Below are positions 16,227 through 24,912 of a stretch of 64,000 nt of DNA, piece after piece (the first letter of the stretch is position 1; every line of letters starts with the position of its first letter). The stretch comes from Amycolatopsis taiwanensis DSM 45107 (GTDB taxonomy: Bacteria > Actinomycetota > Actinomycetes > Mycobacteriales > Pseudonocardiaceae). Under the pieces are notes generated by a model that was not told the origin of the DNA, did no database searches, and saw nothing but the letters and a program-made list of their open reading frames with translations. The DNA lies in assembly GCF_000519205.1 (NCBI RefSeq), contig NZ_JAFB01000024.1, forward strand, positions 1-64,000, given 5' to 3'. The position numbers and the translations under genes are program-made.

Positions 16227-16544
16227 ATGGTTGTTGAGTACATCCGCTACACCGTCCCCATCGAACGGGCCGCCGAGTTCGAGCAGGCATACCAGACCGC
16301 CTCCCAGGTGCTGGACACCGACCCGCACTGTCTCAGCTACGAGATCGCCAGGGGCATCGAGGAGCCGCAGAACTGGGTGGTGCGCATCGAGTGGGATTCG
16401 GTCACCGGCCACGAGCAGGGTTTCCGCACCAGCCCCGGGTTCGCCGAGTTCTTCGCCGCGGTGCGCCCCTTCTTCGACGAGATCCAGGAGATGAAGCACT
16501 ACGACGTCTGCCAAGCAGCACCGGAACGGAGTGCAAATGGCTGA
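16227..16544 (+). CDS. Antibiotic biosynthesis monooxygenase (ABM) domain protein
   Basis: 105 aa single ABM domain: VEYIRYTVPIERAAEFEQAY at the start, LSYEIARGIEEPQNWVVRIE in the middle strands, and FFAAVRPFFDEIQEMKHYDV at the end. Such small dimeric proteins act as cofactor-free quinol oxygenases or as ligand-binding partners. Its last 8 nt overlap the start of a truncated haemoglobin gene. A fused haemoglobin-ABM protein is known from Streptomyces avermitilis, so the two products probably work together on an oxygen-dependent reaction. Confidence 0.88.
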   Translation: MVVEYIRYTVPIERAAEFEQAYQTASQVLDTDPHCLSYEIARGIEEPQNWVVRIEWDSVTGHEQGFRTSPGFAEFFAAVRPFFDEIQEMKHYDVCQAAPERSANG

Positions 16545-17001
16545 CGGCACCCCCACCATCTACGACTGGGCCGGTGGCTCGGCCGCGCTGAACAAGCTCA
16601 CCGAGGTCTTCTACGGCCACGTCCTCGCGGACCCGATCCTGGTTCCGCTGTTCGCCGGGATGGCCGACGACCACCCCCGGCATGTGGCCATGTGGCTGGC
16701 CGAGGTGTTCGGCGGACCGGCCGGCTACAGCGAGACCCGCGGCGGGCATCCGCACATGGCCCGCATGCACCTGGGCCGGCGCATCACCGAGCAGCAGCGC
16801 CGTCGCTGGGTGGAACTGCTGATGGACAGCGCGGACGAGGTCGGCCTGCCCGACGACCCGGAGTTCCGCGCGGTGTTCAGCTACTACATCGAGTGGGGCA
16901 CCCGGATGGCGCTGGTCTACTCCGGCGACAACCCGCCACCCATCGACGCGGCCGAAATGCCGCGCTGGACCTGGAACCAGACCCCGCCGTACCAGCCGTG
17001 A
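16537..17001 (+). CDS. glbO: Truncated haemoglobin, group II
   Basis: 154 aa. The start is ATG 16537, with GGAG 6-10 nt upstream; GTG 16531 is possible. The group II trHb pattern is visible: TIYDWAGGSAALNKLTEVFY, then PLFAGMADDHPRHVAMWLAEVFGG around helix E, HPHMARMHLGRRIT containing the proximal haem-His region, and a W-rich C-terminal half (RRWVELL, YIEWGTRM). Members bind O2/NO. It overlaps the ABM gene and ends at a bidirectional hairpin, so the two form a closed two-gene operon under TetR. Confidence 0.88.
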   Translation: MADGTPTIYDWAGGSAALNKLTEVFYGHVLADPILVPLFAGMADDHPRHVAMWLAEVFGGPAGYSETRGGHPHMARMHLGRRITEQQRRRWVELLMDSADEVGLPDDPEFRAVFSYYIEWGTRMALVYSGDNPPPIDAAEMPRWTWNQTPPYQP

Positions 17002-17004
17002 ACA

Positions 17005-17040
17005 CGAATCGGCGCGCCACGAAAGCGGGGCGCCGATTCG
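17005..17040. terminator. Bidirectional hairpin terminator
   Basis: CGAATCGGCGC (17005-17015) pairs exactly with GCGCCGATTCG (17030-17040), and two more pairs follow after one mismatch. It lies in the 61-bp gap between the convergent haemoglobin and MHS transporter genes, so it can serve both. Confidence 0.7.
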
Positions 17041-17062
17041 ACCGTCCTCAGTGGATAGCGCC

Positions 17063-18358
17063 TTATCGGAGTTCGCTGTTGCGAGTCTCGGGGAGGGTGA
17101 GTATCACGAAGAAGGCGATCGCCGCCGCGATCGAGACGTACCAGAAGAACAGCGACGACGCCCCGGCGGCCGACAGCGCGCTGATCACCAGCGGTGCCGT
17201 ACCACCGAAGATGGCCACGGTCAGGTTGTACCAGGCGCCGATACCCAGTCCCCGCAGCGAAGTCGGGAACAGCTCACTCATGATCGCGGGAGCCAGCGAC
17301 GACATCGCCGCGTAGAGCCCAAGCCCCACGCAGAAGGCGACGATCAATCCGCCGAGGCCCGGCCGGACCAACATGGACAGTGGCACGGTCAGGATCGTCA
17401 TCGCCGCCGCCCAGACCAGAAGCTGCGGTTTGCGGCCGATCCGGTCCGACAGTGCACCGAATGGGTACTGCAGTGCGACGAACAACGCTGTGCCGACCGA
17501 CAGCGCGAGGAACACGTCCACATCGCTGGCGTGCCGGGTCTTCACCGCGAACGGGGTCAACGCGCTGAAGAACGTGTAGTAGCACAGCGTCGACAGCATC
17601 GTGAACCCGACGAGTTGAGCGACCGCCTTCGGGTGGTGCCGCAGGGTCGCCAGCAGGGGCCGGCGCACGCGCCGGGCCGCCGACTTGTTCTGCTCGAACT
17701 GTTCGGTCTCGGAGAGGCTGCGCCGCAACCAGAGCCCGATGATGCCGAGCACCCCGCCGATCAGGAACGGAATCCGCCACCCGTAGGAGTTCATCGCCGC
17801 CTTGTCCATGGTGCGGGCAAGCACGAATCCCAGCACCGAGGCGAGGAGCACCGCGGAGCCGGTCGAGATGTAGAAGAACGACGAGTACCGGCCACGCCAC
17901 CGCGGCGGCGCGATCTCACCGAGGTACGCCGACGCGTTCGACACCTCGCCGCCCAGCGACAGGCCCTGCGCGACCCGGGCGATCAGCAGCAGGATCGGCG
18001 CGAGCCAGCCCACCTGGTGGAAGGTCGGCAGGATGCCGAGCATCACCGAGCCCCCGGCCATCAGCGTGATGGTCAGGATCATCGCCGGCTTGCGGCCCCG
18101 CACGTCCGCGAAGCGGCCCAGCAGCAGCCCGCCCAGTGGCCGGAAGAAGAACGCCAGCGCGTAGGTCGCGAAGGTGTTGATCATCGCCAGGGTGTCGTTG
18201 CCGGAGGGGAAGAACGCCGTCGCGAAGTAGATGCTGAACGTCGCGTAGACGGTCCAGTCGAACCACTCCAGCGCGTTGCCGACACTGGCCGCGAACAGCT
18301 TGCGGACCGGCAGACGATGCCGGACGTCCGAACTTGGCGCCACCTTCGACTCGGTCAT
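17063..18358 (-). CDS. MHS-family MFS transporter (metabolite:H+ symporter)
   Basis: 431 aa, 12 expected helices. MHS hallmarks are GNALEWFDWTVYATFSIYFA in helix 1, RPLGGLLLGRFADVRGRKPA in loop 2-3 and RVAQGLSLGGEVSNASAYLG in helix 4, with WRIPFLIGGVLG later. The family (KgtP, ShiA, ProP, citrate carriers) imports organic acids or osmolytes with protons; the substrate is unknown. It is monocistronic, with a terminator downstream and about 100 bp of upstream DNA before an HNH relic. Confidence 0.88.
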   Translation of the reverse strand: MTESKVAPSSDVRHRLPVRKLFAASVGNALEWFDWTVYATFSIYFATAFFPSGNDTLAMINTFATYALAFFFRPLGGLLLGRFADVRGRKPAMILTITLMAGGSVMLGILPTFHQVGWLAPILLLIARVAQGLSLGGEVSNASAYLGEIAPPRWRGRYSSFFYISTGSAVLLASVLGFVLARTMDKAAMNSYGWRIPFLIGGVLGIIGLWLRRSLSETEQFEQNKSAARRVRRPLLATLRHHPKAVAQLVGFTMLSTLCYYTFFSALTPFAVKTRHASDVDVFLALSVGTALFVALQYPFGALSDRIGRKPQLLVWAAAMTILTVPLSMLVRPGLGGLIVAFCVGLGLYAAMSSLAPAIMSELFPTSLRGLGIGAWYNLTVAIFGGTAPLVISALSAAGASSLFFWYVSIAAAIAFFVILTLPETRNSELR

Positions 18359-18457
18359 GGGCTACCTCCGCGCCGTCCTTCGCTGGTGTGCGACATTGCC
18401 ACACGAATCGCCGATTTGGAACCCTCGTGACAAGTCTGTGTTGGTGCCACGCGCGTT

Positions 18458-18817
18458 CTAGAACGGCGGTTCGTCGGGGAGTGGGTTGTCGCGAGGCTCG
18501 TGGAGTGGCTCGGATTTGCTGGTGTACTGGTCGTCGGTCGGTGTGGTGATGGTGATCTTCCCGGTGTCCTTGTCCATTGTGTACGACCAGCCGGGCAGGT
18601 CCTTGATGTGATGGTCCCGGGCGCAGAACGGAGCCAAGTTGTCGTACGAGGTTTCGCCGCCGTCGGCTTCCCATTCTTCGACGTGGTCCAACTCGCAGAC
18701 CTGCGCGGGTCGATGGCACACGGGGGAGCGGCATCCGCGGTCGCGGGCATAGGCAAGGCGGGCCAACGCTGCTGGTGGTCGGTAGGAGGCGTCGAACGGC
18801 TTGGCCGACAGCGACTC
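18458..18817 (-). pseudogene. DUF222-HNH endonuclease, C-terminal remnant
   Basis: The frame reads SAKPFDASYRPPAALARLAY, then ARDRGCRSPVCHRPAQVCEL, DHVEEW, LAPFCARDHHIKDLPGW, ending DEPPF. This is the HNH nuclease core (DHV...HH) and tail of DUF222/13E12-type proteins, whose usual N-terminal about 250-residue DUF222 domain is missing. The frame begins immediately after the stop of the merR gene and in phase with it. It could start at an internal TTG (18766), but it more likely represents a truncated copy. Compare the intron-split relative at 265-444. Confidence 0.75.
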
Positions 18818-19177
18818 TCAGCGCCGCGATGCGGCGTCGATCACGTCGTCGAGCACGGCCCGGGAGTTGGCCAGATCCCTGATCATCTGGTCGATGCGGT
18901 CGCGTTCGGCGGCAAGGTCGGTGACCAGTTGAGCGTCGGCGATTTCGGACGGGCCGCCGTCCGTATCCCGCATGCACGGAAGCAACTGCGCGATCTTCTT
19001 GCTATGCAGTCCCGCGGCGAACAGTTCCTGGATTCGAATGACCCGGTCGACAGCCCGCTCGGGGTAGTCACGCTGTCCGCCAGGCGTGCGGTCGGGCGCG
19101 AGCAGGCTCTGCTGCTCGTAGTAGCGCAGCGATCGCTCGCTCACCCCGGTGCGCCGGGCAAGTTCACCAATGCGCAT
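18818..19177 (-). CDS. MerR-family transcriptional regulator
   Basis: 119 aa from ATG 19177, where homology starts (MRIGELARRTGVSERSLRYY, then EQQSLLAP and GGQRDYPERAVDRVIRIQEL); a longer frame to 19216 is less likely. A C-terminal coiled coil covers residues 75-115. It is divergent from a polysaccharide deacetylase gene across a 64-bp gap with a good dyad. Its stop directly abuts the HNH remnant, so the insertion or deletion that truncated the HNH gene had one end at this stop codon. Confidence 0.87.
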   Translation of the reverse strand: MRIGELARRTGVSERSLRYYEQQSLLAPDRTPGGQRDYPERAVDRVIRIQELFAAGLHSKKIAQLLPCMRDTDGGPSEIADAQLVTDLAAERDRIDQMIRDLANSRAVLDDVIDAASRR

Positions 19178-19209
19178 GTGGCCTCCGCATCCCTGCTCCG
19201 AACTTGAAC

Positions 19210-19225
19210 CTGACACTGATGTTAG
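19210..19225. promoter_or_regulatory. Candidate MerR operator
   Basis: CTGACA-CTGA-TGTTAG is a 6-bp inverted repeat with one mismatch and a 4-nt centre, midway between the divergent merR and deacetylase starts (19177 and 19242). Position and symmetry fit a MerR site controlling both. Confidence 0.5.
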
Positions 19226-19241
19226 CTCTTACCCTGCTGGC

Positions 19242-20126
19242 ATGACGAACACGACCGAAAACGAACTCTTCGACTACAGCCCGATCGTCGACCGGCCGCC
19301 GCTGCACTGGCCCGGCGGCGCCAAGGTCGCCGCCTACGTCGGGCTCAACGTCGAGCACTTCCTGATCGACCGTCCGTCCACCAGCATCTGGCCCGGCACG
19401 GCGGACCTGGTCCCCGATGCGCTCAACTACGGTTGGCGCGATTACGGGCCCCGGGTCGGCATCTGGCGCACGATGGCAAGCCTTGACCGCCACGGTATCC
19501 GGGCAAGCGTGTTGCTGAACTCCGACGTTACCCGGCACTATCCGCAGATCATCGAAGCCGGCCGCAAGCGAAACTGGGCTTGGCTGGCGCACGGGCGAAC
19601 CAACTCGATCCTGCACACCGACATGCCGCGCGACGAAGAACGCCGCGTGCTGACCGACATCATCGACACCATCGCCGACGCCACCGGCCGGCGGCCCCGA
19701 GGCTGGATGGGACCGGGGTTGACCGAGACGTTCAACACCCCGGCGCTACTCGCCGAACTCGGACTCGATTACATATTGGACTGGACTAATGATGACCAGC
19801 CCTACGCACTGAAGGTTCCTGGCATGATCAGCGTCCCGTACACGGTTGAACTCAACGACCTGATGCTGTTCGGCAAGGGTTTCACGGGCCCGGAATTCGT
19901 TCAAATCGTGCAAGATCAGTACGAACAACTGCGAGCCGACTCCGAGGACGGCGGGAGGGTCATGGCGTTGGCCCTGCATCCCTTCGTGACCGGCCAACCG
20001 TTTCGCCACAAGTACCTGGACCAGGCATTGGCTTACCTCGCCGCACAACCCGACATCTGGTTGACCACCAGTGACGACATCGCCGAGCACTACCACCGCA
20101 CGCTTGAAGCGCACCAGCAAGCGTGA
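19242..20126 (+). CDS. Polysaccharide deacetylase-family protein
   Basis: 294 aa, no signal peptide, so cytoplasmic. It resembles the PuuE/allantoinase-like branch of the NodB-fold deacetylases: WPGGAKVAAYVGLNVEHF at the start, YGPRVGIWRTMASLDRHGIR near residue 75, then GWMGPGLTETFNTPALLAEL and ILDWTNDDQPY. The typical NodB TFDD is replaced by a LNVEHF-type motif, as in that branch. Probable role: metal-dependent C-N hydrolysis of a small molecule; the substrate is unknown. It is probably regulated by the divergent MerR. Confidence 0.8.
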   Translation: MTNTTENELFDYSPIVDRPPLHWPGGAKVAAYVGLNVEHFLIDRPSTSIWPGTADLVPDALNYGWRDYGPRVGIWRTMASLDRHGIRASVLLNSDVTRHYPQIIEAGRKRNWAWLAHGRTNSILHTDMPRDEERRVLTDIIDTIADATGRRPRGWMGPGLTETFNTPALLAELGLDYILDWTNDDQPYALKVPGMISVPYTVELNDLMLFGKGFTGPEFVQIVQDQYEQLRADSEDGGRVMALALHPFVTGQPFRHKYLDQALAYLAAQPDIWLTTSDDIAEHYHRTLEAHQQA

Positions 20127-20258
20127 CCTGAGTCGGAAAGGCAGAAACCTGGGCGGGATGGCGGGCCGGTGTGTCCATAGGATGGCCCCGGTGAAAGGGA
20201 GAGCGATGACGACGTTCGGCGGTACCGTGACCCCGGCGGTTGGGCTGGTGAGCGTCGG

Positions 20259-20936
20259 ATGAGCACGCTGCAGACGCTGGACCGGGGCCTGCGCGCGCTG
20301 GACGTCATCTCGCAGTCGCCGGGCGGGATCTCGATCGCAGACCTGGCCGGCGAGCTCCAGATCCACCGCGCGATCTGCTACCGCATCGTGTCCACCCTCG
20401 AAGCGCACCTGCTGGTGTCGCGCATGGACGATGGCCGGATCCGGCTGGCGGCCGGGGTCGCGGTCCTGGCGTCCCGGTTCGAGCCCCAGTTCACCCGTGA
20501 TGCGCGCCCGATCCTGCATCGGCTGGCCAACGAGACGCATGCGACGGCGTTCGTGTCCGCGGCCGAGGGGCAGGAGGCGGTCGTGGTCATGGTGAGCGAG
20601 CCGGATGACGTGGTGCTCACGGTCAGCTACCGGGTCGGCAGCCGGCATCCGCTCGACGTGGGCGCGGCCGGCATCGCGATCCTCGCCGGGCGCCCCGAAC
20701 AGCCCGGAGAGTCCGAAGCCGTCCGGCAAGCGCGCCGCGACGGGTACAGCCTCACCCGTGGCGAGCTGGAGCGGGGCGCGGTCGGGGTGTCCACCGCGCT
20801 GAAGCTGCCCCCGGGGCTGTCTCCCGCCATCGAGCGCAGCGTCGGTGTCGTGGCCATCGACGGGCTCGACACCGAGCTGGCCGCCGTCGCGATCATGCGC
20901 ACGGCGCGGCAGCTGGAAAACCTCCTCCGCGCCTGA
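20259..20936 (+). CDS. IclR-family transcriptional regulator
   Basis: 225 aa. The N-terminal winged HTH reads LRALDVISQSPGGISIADLA, then GELQIHRAICYRIVSTLEAH. The C-terminal effector domain (from about residue 75) is somewhat shorter than the usual 250-260 aa protein. ATG 20259 lacks a strong ribosome-binding site. It is followed by a 9-bp hairpin and then the P450 gene on the same strand, so it is the likely regulator of the P450-transporter pair, whose substrate or product is the probable ligand. Confidence 0.85.
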   Translation: MSTLQTLDRGLRALDVISQSPGGISIADLAGELQIHRAICYRIVSTLEAHLLVSRMDDGRIRLAAGVAVLASRFEPQFTRDARPILHRLANETHATAFVSAAEGQEAVVVMVSEPDDVVLTVSYRVGSRHPLDVGAAGIAILAGRPEQPGESEAVRQARRDGYSLTRGELERGAVGVSTALKLPPGLSPAIERSVGVVAIDGLDTELAAVAIMRTARQLENLLRA

Positions 20937-20944
20937 TCCGGCGA

Positions 20945-20988
20945 GCGCCTCTTCGCCGCGTCCCACCTCGTGCCCGGCAAAGAGGCGC
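20945..20988 (+). terminator. Hairpin after iclR
   Basis: GCGCCTCTT (20945-20953) and AAGAGGCGC (20980-20988) form a 9-bp perfect stem with a 26-nt loop that has some inner pairing. It lies just after the iclR stop and 115 nt before the P450 start, and so probably separates the two transcripts. Confidence 0.5.
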
Positions 20989-21102
20989 GGCGGAAGCCTT
21001 GACGTTGGTTGGGCGGCCACTTAATCTCTGCTCTGTTCGCTCAGAGGTACAATCTGTGCGATATCAGTAAATCCGCAGGTAGTAAGCGTGGAGGGGTGCC
21101 GC

Positions 21103-23415
21103 ATGAGCGCGGAGTCGTGCCCGATCGACCATTCCGGCCCGGCGACGGCTGCCTGTCCCGTGTCCGCGCGTGCGGAGGCGTTCGATCCGTTCGGGGAGGC
21201 TTACCAGTCGGACCCGCCGGCGTCGCTGCGCTGGTCGCGGGACGAGGAGCCGGTCTTCTACAGTCCGCGCCTGGGCTACTGGGTGGTGACGCGCTACGAC
21301 GACGTCAAAGCGGTGTTCCGGGACAACATCCTCTTCTCCCCGTCGATCGCGCTGGAGAAGATCACGCCGGTGTGCCCCGAGGCGACCGAGATGCTGGCTC
21401 GCTACGACTACGGGATGGACCGCACGCTGGTCAACGAGGACGAACCGGCCCACATGCCGCGGCGCCGTGCGTTGCTGGACCCCTTCACCCCGACCCAGCT
21501 GGCACACCATGAACCGATGGTGCGGCGCCTGACGCGCGAGTACGTTGACGCGTTCATCGACGCCGGCAAGGCGGATCTGGTGGACGAGATGTTCTGGGAG
21601 GTCACGCTCACCGTGGCGCTGCACTTCCTCGGCGTGCCCGAGGAAGACATGGCCACGCTGCGCAAGTACTCGATCGCGCACACGGTGAACACGTGGGGCC
21701 GTCCCTCACGCGAAGAGCAGGTCGAGGTTGCCGAAGCGGTCGGCAAGTTCTGGCAGTTCGCCGGGACGGTGGTGGAGAAGATCCGCCGCGATCCGTCGGG
21801 CCCGGGATGGATGCCCTACAGCATCCGCCTGCAGCGGGAGATGCCGGACGTGATCACCGATTCCTACCTGCACTCGATCATGATGGCCGGGATCGTGGCC
21901 GCGCACGAGACCACGGCCAACGCCGCCGCCAACGCGATGAAGGTGCTGCTGGAAAACCGCTCGGTCTGGGAGGAGATCTGCGCCGACCCCGGGCTGATTT
22001 CCAACGCGGTCGAGGAATGCCTGCGGCACAACGGGTCCGTGGCCGCGTGGCGGCGCCTGGTCACCGCGGACACCGAGATCGGCGGGGTGCCGATCCCCAA
22101 GGGCGCGAAGCTGCTGATCGTCAATTCCTCGGCCAACCACGACGAGCGGCATTTCGACCAGCCCGACGAACTCGACATCCGCCGTGAGAACGCCGGCGAC
22201 CACGTGACCTTCGGCTACGGCAGCCACCAGTGCATGGGCAAGAACCTGGCCCGCATGGAACTGCAGATCTTCCTGGAGGAGCTGACCAAGCGGCTGCCGC
22301 ACCTGGAACTGGTGGCGGACCAGAAGATCACCTACCTGCCCAACACCTCCTTCCGCGGGCCGGAACACCTGTGGGTGCAATGGGATCCGGCCGCCAACCC
22401 GGAGCGGGCGAACCCGGAGTTGCTGCGGACCACCCGCCCGGTGCGGATCGGTGAGCCGTCCAAGCGGTCGATCACCCGGACCGTGGTGGTCGAGTCGGTC
22501 ACCCGTGCGGCCACCGGTGTCGTGCGGGTGCGGCTGGCGGACCCGGCAGGCCGGCCACTGCCGCGGTGGTCGCCCGGCGCGCACATCGACCTGGAACTGG
22601 GCGAGCTTTCGCGGCAGTACTCGCTGTGCGGGGACCCGGCCGAAAAATCCGTGTACGAGATCGCGGTGCTGCGGGAACCCGAGAGCCGGGGCGGTTCCCG
22701 TTACGTGCACGAGGAACTCGCGCCGGGCCAGGTGCTCACCATGCGGGGACCGCGCAACCACTTCCGGCTCGATTCGTCGGCCGGGAAATACCTGTTCGTC
22801 GCCGGCGGCATCGGAATCACCCCGATCATCGCCATGGCCGACCACGTCAAGGCGGCGGGCAAGGACTACGAGATCCACTACTGCGGGCGGGACCGCGACT
22901 CGATGGCCTTGCTGGACCGGCTGATCCGCGACCACGGCGACCGGCTCACCGTGCACGCCGCGGGGGAGGGGCGGCGGCTCGATGTCGACCGCCTGCTCGC
23001 CGTCCCGGCCGACGGAACTCAGATCTACGCGTGCGGGCCGGAGCGCCTGCTGTCCGCTTTGGACAGCGCCGGCCAGGGCTGGCCGGAGGACAGCCTGCGC
23101 GTGGAGCACTTCGTCACCACCGGGAACGGACTCGACCCGGCGAAGGAGCACGCCTTCGAGGTGGAGCTCGCCGATTCCGGCCTGACCCTGCAGGTCCCCG
23201 CGGACCAGACCGTGCTCGGGGTGTTGCGGGCGGCCGGCATCGACATCTCCAGTGACTGTGAAGAGGGCCTGTGCGGATCGTGCGAGGCCCCCGTGCTGAC
23301 CGGTGAGATCGACCACCGGGACCACGTCCTCACCAAGTCCGAGCGCGCCGCGCAAAGCCGCATGATGACCTGCTGCTCTCGTGCGCTCTGTGGCCGGTTG
23401 ACCCTCGGCCTGTAG
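21103..23415 (+). CDS. Self-sufficient cytochrome P450 fused to FMN/2Fe-2S reductase (CYP116B-like)
   Basis: 770 aa from ATG 21103 (GGAGGGG upstream; GTG 21088 is an in-frame alternative). P450 domain, about residues 1-440: I-helix AAHETTAN, heme loop FGYGSHQCMGKNLAR with the Cys ligand. A linker leads to a phthalate-dioxygenase-reductase-type part: FMN motif RQYSLCG, NAD-binding GGIGITPI, YACGPERLL. The C-terminal ferredoxin carries the CEEGLCGSC cluster motif and a last Cys in MMTCCSR. This is the class VII (P450RhF) order. It hydroxylates or dealkylates using NAD(P)H without partner proteins. An MHS transporter follows. Confidence 0.93.
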   Translation: MSAESCPIDHSGPATAACPVSARAEAFDPFGEAYQSDPPASLRWSRDEEPVFYSPRLGYWVVTRYDDVKAVFRDNILFSPSIALEKITPVCPEATEMLARYDYGMDRTLVNEDEPAHMPRRRALLDPFTPTQLAHHEPMVRRLTREYVDAFIDAGKADLVDEMFWEVTLTVALHFLGVPEEDMATLRKYSIAHTVNTWGRPSREEQVEVAEAVGKFWQFAGTVVEKIRRDPSGPGWMPYSIRLQREMPDVITDSYLHSIMMAGIVAAHETTANAAANAMKVLLENRSVWEEICADPGLISNAVEECLRHNGSVAAWRRLVTADTEIGGVPIPKGAKLLIVNSSANHDERHFDQPDELDIRRENAGDHVTFGYGSHQCMGKNLARMELQIFLEELTKRLPHLELVADQKITYLPNTSFRGPEHLWVQWDPAANPERANPELLRTTRPVRIGEPSKRSITRTVVVESVTRAATGVVRVRLADPAGRPLPRWSPGAHIDLELGELSRQYSLCGDPAEKSVYEIAVLREPESRGGSRYVHEELAPGQVLTMRGPRNHFRLDSSAGKYLFVAGGIGITPIIAMADHVKAAGKDYEIHYCGRDRDSMALLDRLIRDHGDRLTVHAAGEGRRLDVDRLLAVPADGTQIYACGPERLLSALDSAGQGWPEDSLRVEHFVTTGNGLDPAKEHAFEVELADSGLTLQVPADQTVLGVLRAAGIDISSDCEEGLCGSCEAPVLTGEIDHRDHVLTKSERAAQSRMMTCCSRALCGRLTLGL

Positions 23416-23464
23416 CCGAACTTCCCCCGAAAACCTCATCAAAATCTCCTGAAAGGACCTGACA

Positions 23465-24796
23465 ATGGCGTCAGCGGAACGCGCCGTCGCGCCCGCGAAA
23501 CCGCCCACCTCGCCGACTGGTTTCCGCCGGGTACTGGCCGGCAGCATGGCCGGCGCGGTGCTCGAGTGGTACGACTTCGCGATCTACGGCGTGCTTGCCG
23601 CCACCGTTCTCGGCCCGCTGTTCTTCCCGGGCAGCGACGGGGTGGCGAAACTGTTGCTGGCGCTGGCCACCCAGGGGCTCGGGTTCGTCGCCCGCCCGCT
23701 GGGCGGGATCGTGTTCGGCCATCTCGGCGACCGGTTCGGCCGGAAACCGATGCTCGTGGCGACCTTCCTGCTGCTGGGTACGGCGACCGCCGCGATCGGC
23801 CTGCTGCCCACCTACAGCAAGATCGGCATCTGGGCGACCGTGCTGCTGGTCGTGCTGCGGATGATCCAGGGCTTCGCGCTGGGTGGCGAGTTCGGCGCCG
23901 CGGTGCTCATGGTCAGCGAGTACGGCGAGCCGAAGCGCCGCGGCTTCTGGGCGTCCTGGCCGCAGGCGGGAGCGCCGCTGGGCACCGTGCTGGCGACCGT
24001 GCTGGTCACCGTGCTCACCACGGCCTTCCCCGGAAAGTCGTTCGAAACCTGGGGCTGGCGGGTGGCCTTCCTGTTCGCCATCCCGCTGCTGATCATCGGC
24101 TTCTGGCTGCGCCGCAGCGTCGAGGAGTCGCCGGTGTTCCAGGCCGCGCAAAAGCATGCCGCGGACCGGTCCAAGGGCAGCGAGCGCTCGTCGATCCTCG
24201 CCGCACTGGCCAAGCCGCGCGCCCTGCTGCACGGGCTCGGCATGCGGCTCGGTGAGAACGTCGCGTTCTACGTCTACACGGTGTTCGTCATTGCCTACGC
24301 CACCAGCTCCTTCGGCTACACCCGCGGCGATGTGATGCTGGCCGTGACGTTCGCGTCGGTCGCCCAGTTCATCGGCATGATCTCCGGCGGCGCCTGGTCG
24401 GACCGGGTCGGCCGCAAGTCGGCGATGCTGGTGCCGGCGGTGGTGTTGATCGTGTGGGCGCCGATGTTCTTCTGGCTGGTGCAAAGCGAAAGCCTGCCGA
24501 TGCTGTGGGTCGGCGTGTGCGTGGGCGCCTTCTTCCACGGCATGCTCGCCGGTTCCGAGGCCAGCTGGATCACCGAGCTGTTCCCCACCAAGCACCGGTA
24601 CGCCGGGTCGTCGCTGGTGTTCCAGGGCTCGTCGATCATCGCCGGCGCGCCGGCACCGCTGATCGCGGTCTGGCTGGTCACCAGTTTCGGTTCCGGCACC
24701 GTGGTCGCCTACCTGGTGATCACGATGGCGATCACCGTACTGGCCGTGGCGACTAGCTGGGAGACCAAGGGCGTGGACCTGGACGCCGTCGAATAG
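23465..24796 (+). CDS. MHS-family MFS transporter, ShiA-like
   Basis: 443 aa. Family marks are AGAVLEWYDFAIYGVLAATV in helix 1, RPLGGIVFGHLGDRFGRKPM in loop 2-3, RMIQGFALGGEFGAAVLMVS in helix 4 and WGWRVAFLFAIPLLI. It probably imports an organic acid or another small substrate. It starts 49 nt after the P450 gene behind AAAGG and ends at a very strong terminator, so P450 and carrier form one operon; the carrier likely brings in the P450 substrate. Confidence 0.9.
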   Translation: MASAERAVAPAKPPTSPTGFRRVLAGSMAGAVLEWYDFAIYGVLAATVLGPLFFPGSDGVAKLLLALATQGLGFVARPLGGIVFGHLGDRFGRKPMLVATFLLLGTATAAIGLLPTYSKIGIWATVLLVVLRMIQGFALGGEFGAAVLMVSEYGEPKRRGFWASWPQAGAPLGTVLATVLVTVLTTAFPGKSFETWGWRVAFLFAIPLLIIGFWLRRSVEESPVFQAAQKHAADRSKGSERSSILAALAKPRALLHGLGMRLGENVAFYVYTVFVIAYATSSFGYTRGDVMLAVTFASVAQFIGMISGGAWSDRVGRKSAMLVPAVVLIVWAPMFFWLVQSESLPMLWVGVCVGAFFHGMLAGSEASWITELFPTKHRYAGSSLVFQGSSIIAGAPAPLIAVWLVTSFGSGTVVAYLVITMAITVLAVATSWETKGVDLDAVE

Positions 24797-24813
24797 CGGG
24801 CCGGCCACAGACC

Positions 24814-24857
24814 AGAGAGATCGCCGCGGGGGTCAGCTCCCCCGCGGCGATCTCTCT
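24814..24857 (+). terminator. Strong 19-bp hairpin terminator
   Basis: Bases 24814-24832 are the exact reverse complement of 24839-24857, with a 6-nt TCAGCT loop. This is the longest perfect hairpin found in the window. It follows the transporter stop by 18 nt and closes the P450 operon. It also faces the convergent gene ending at 24913. Confidence 0.85.
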
Positions 24858-24912
24858 GTGCGCACGCTGATCGGTATCTGCGGCCGAACAGGAAGCGCAG
24901 TATGTTGCGCTA

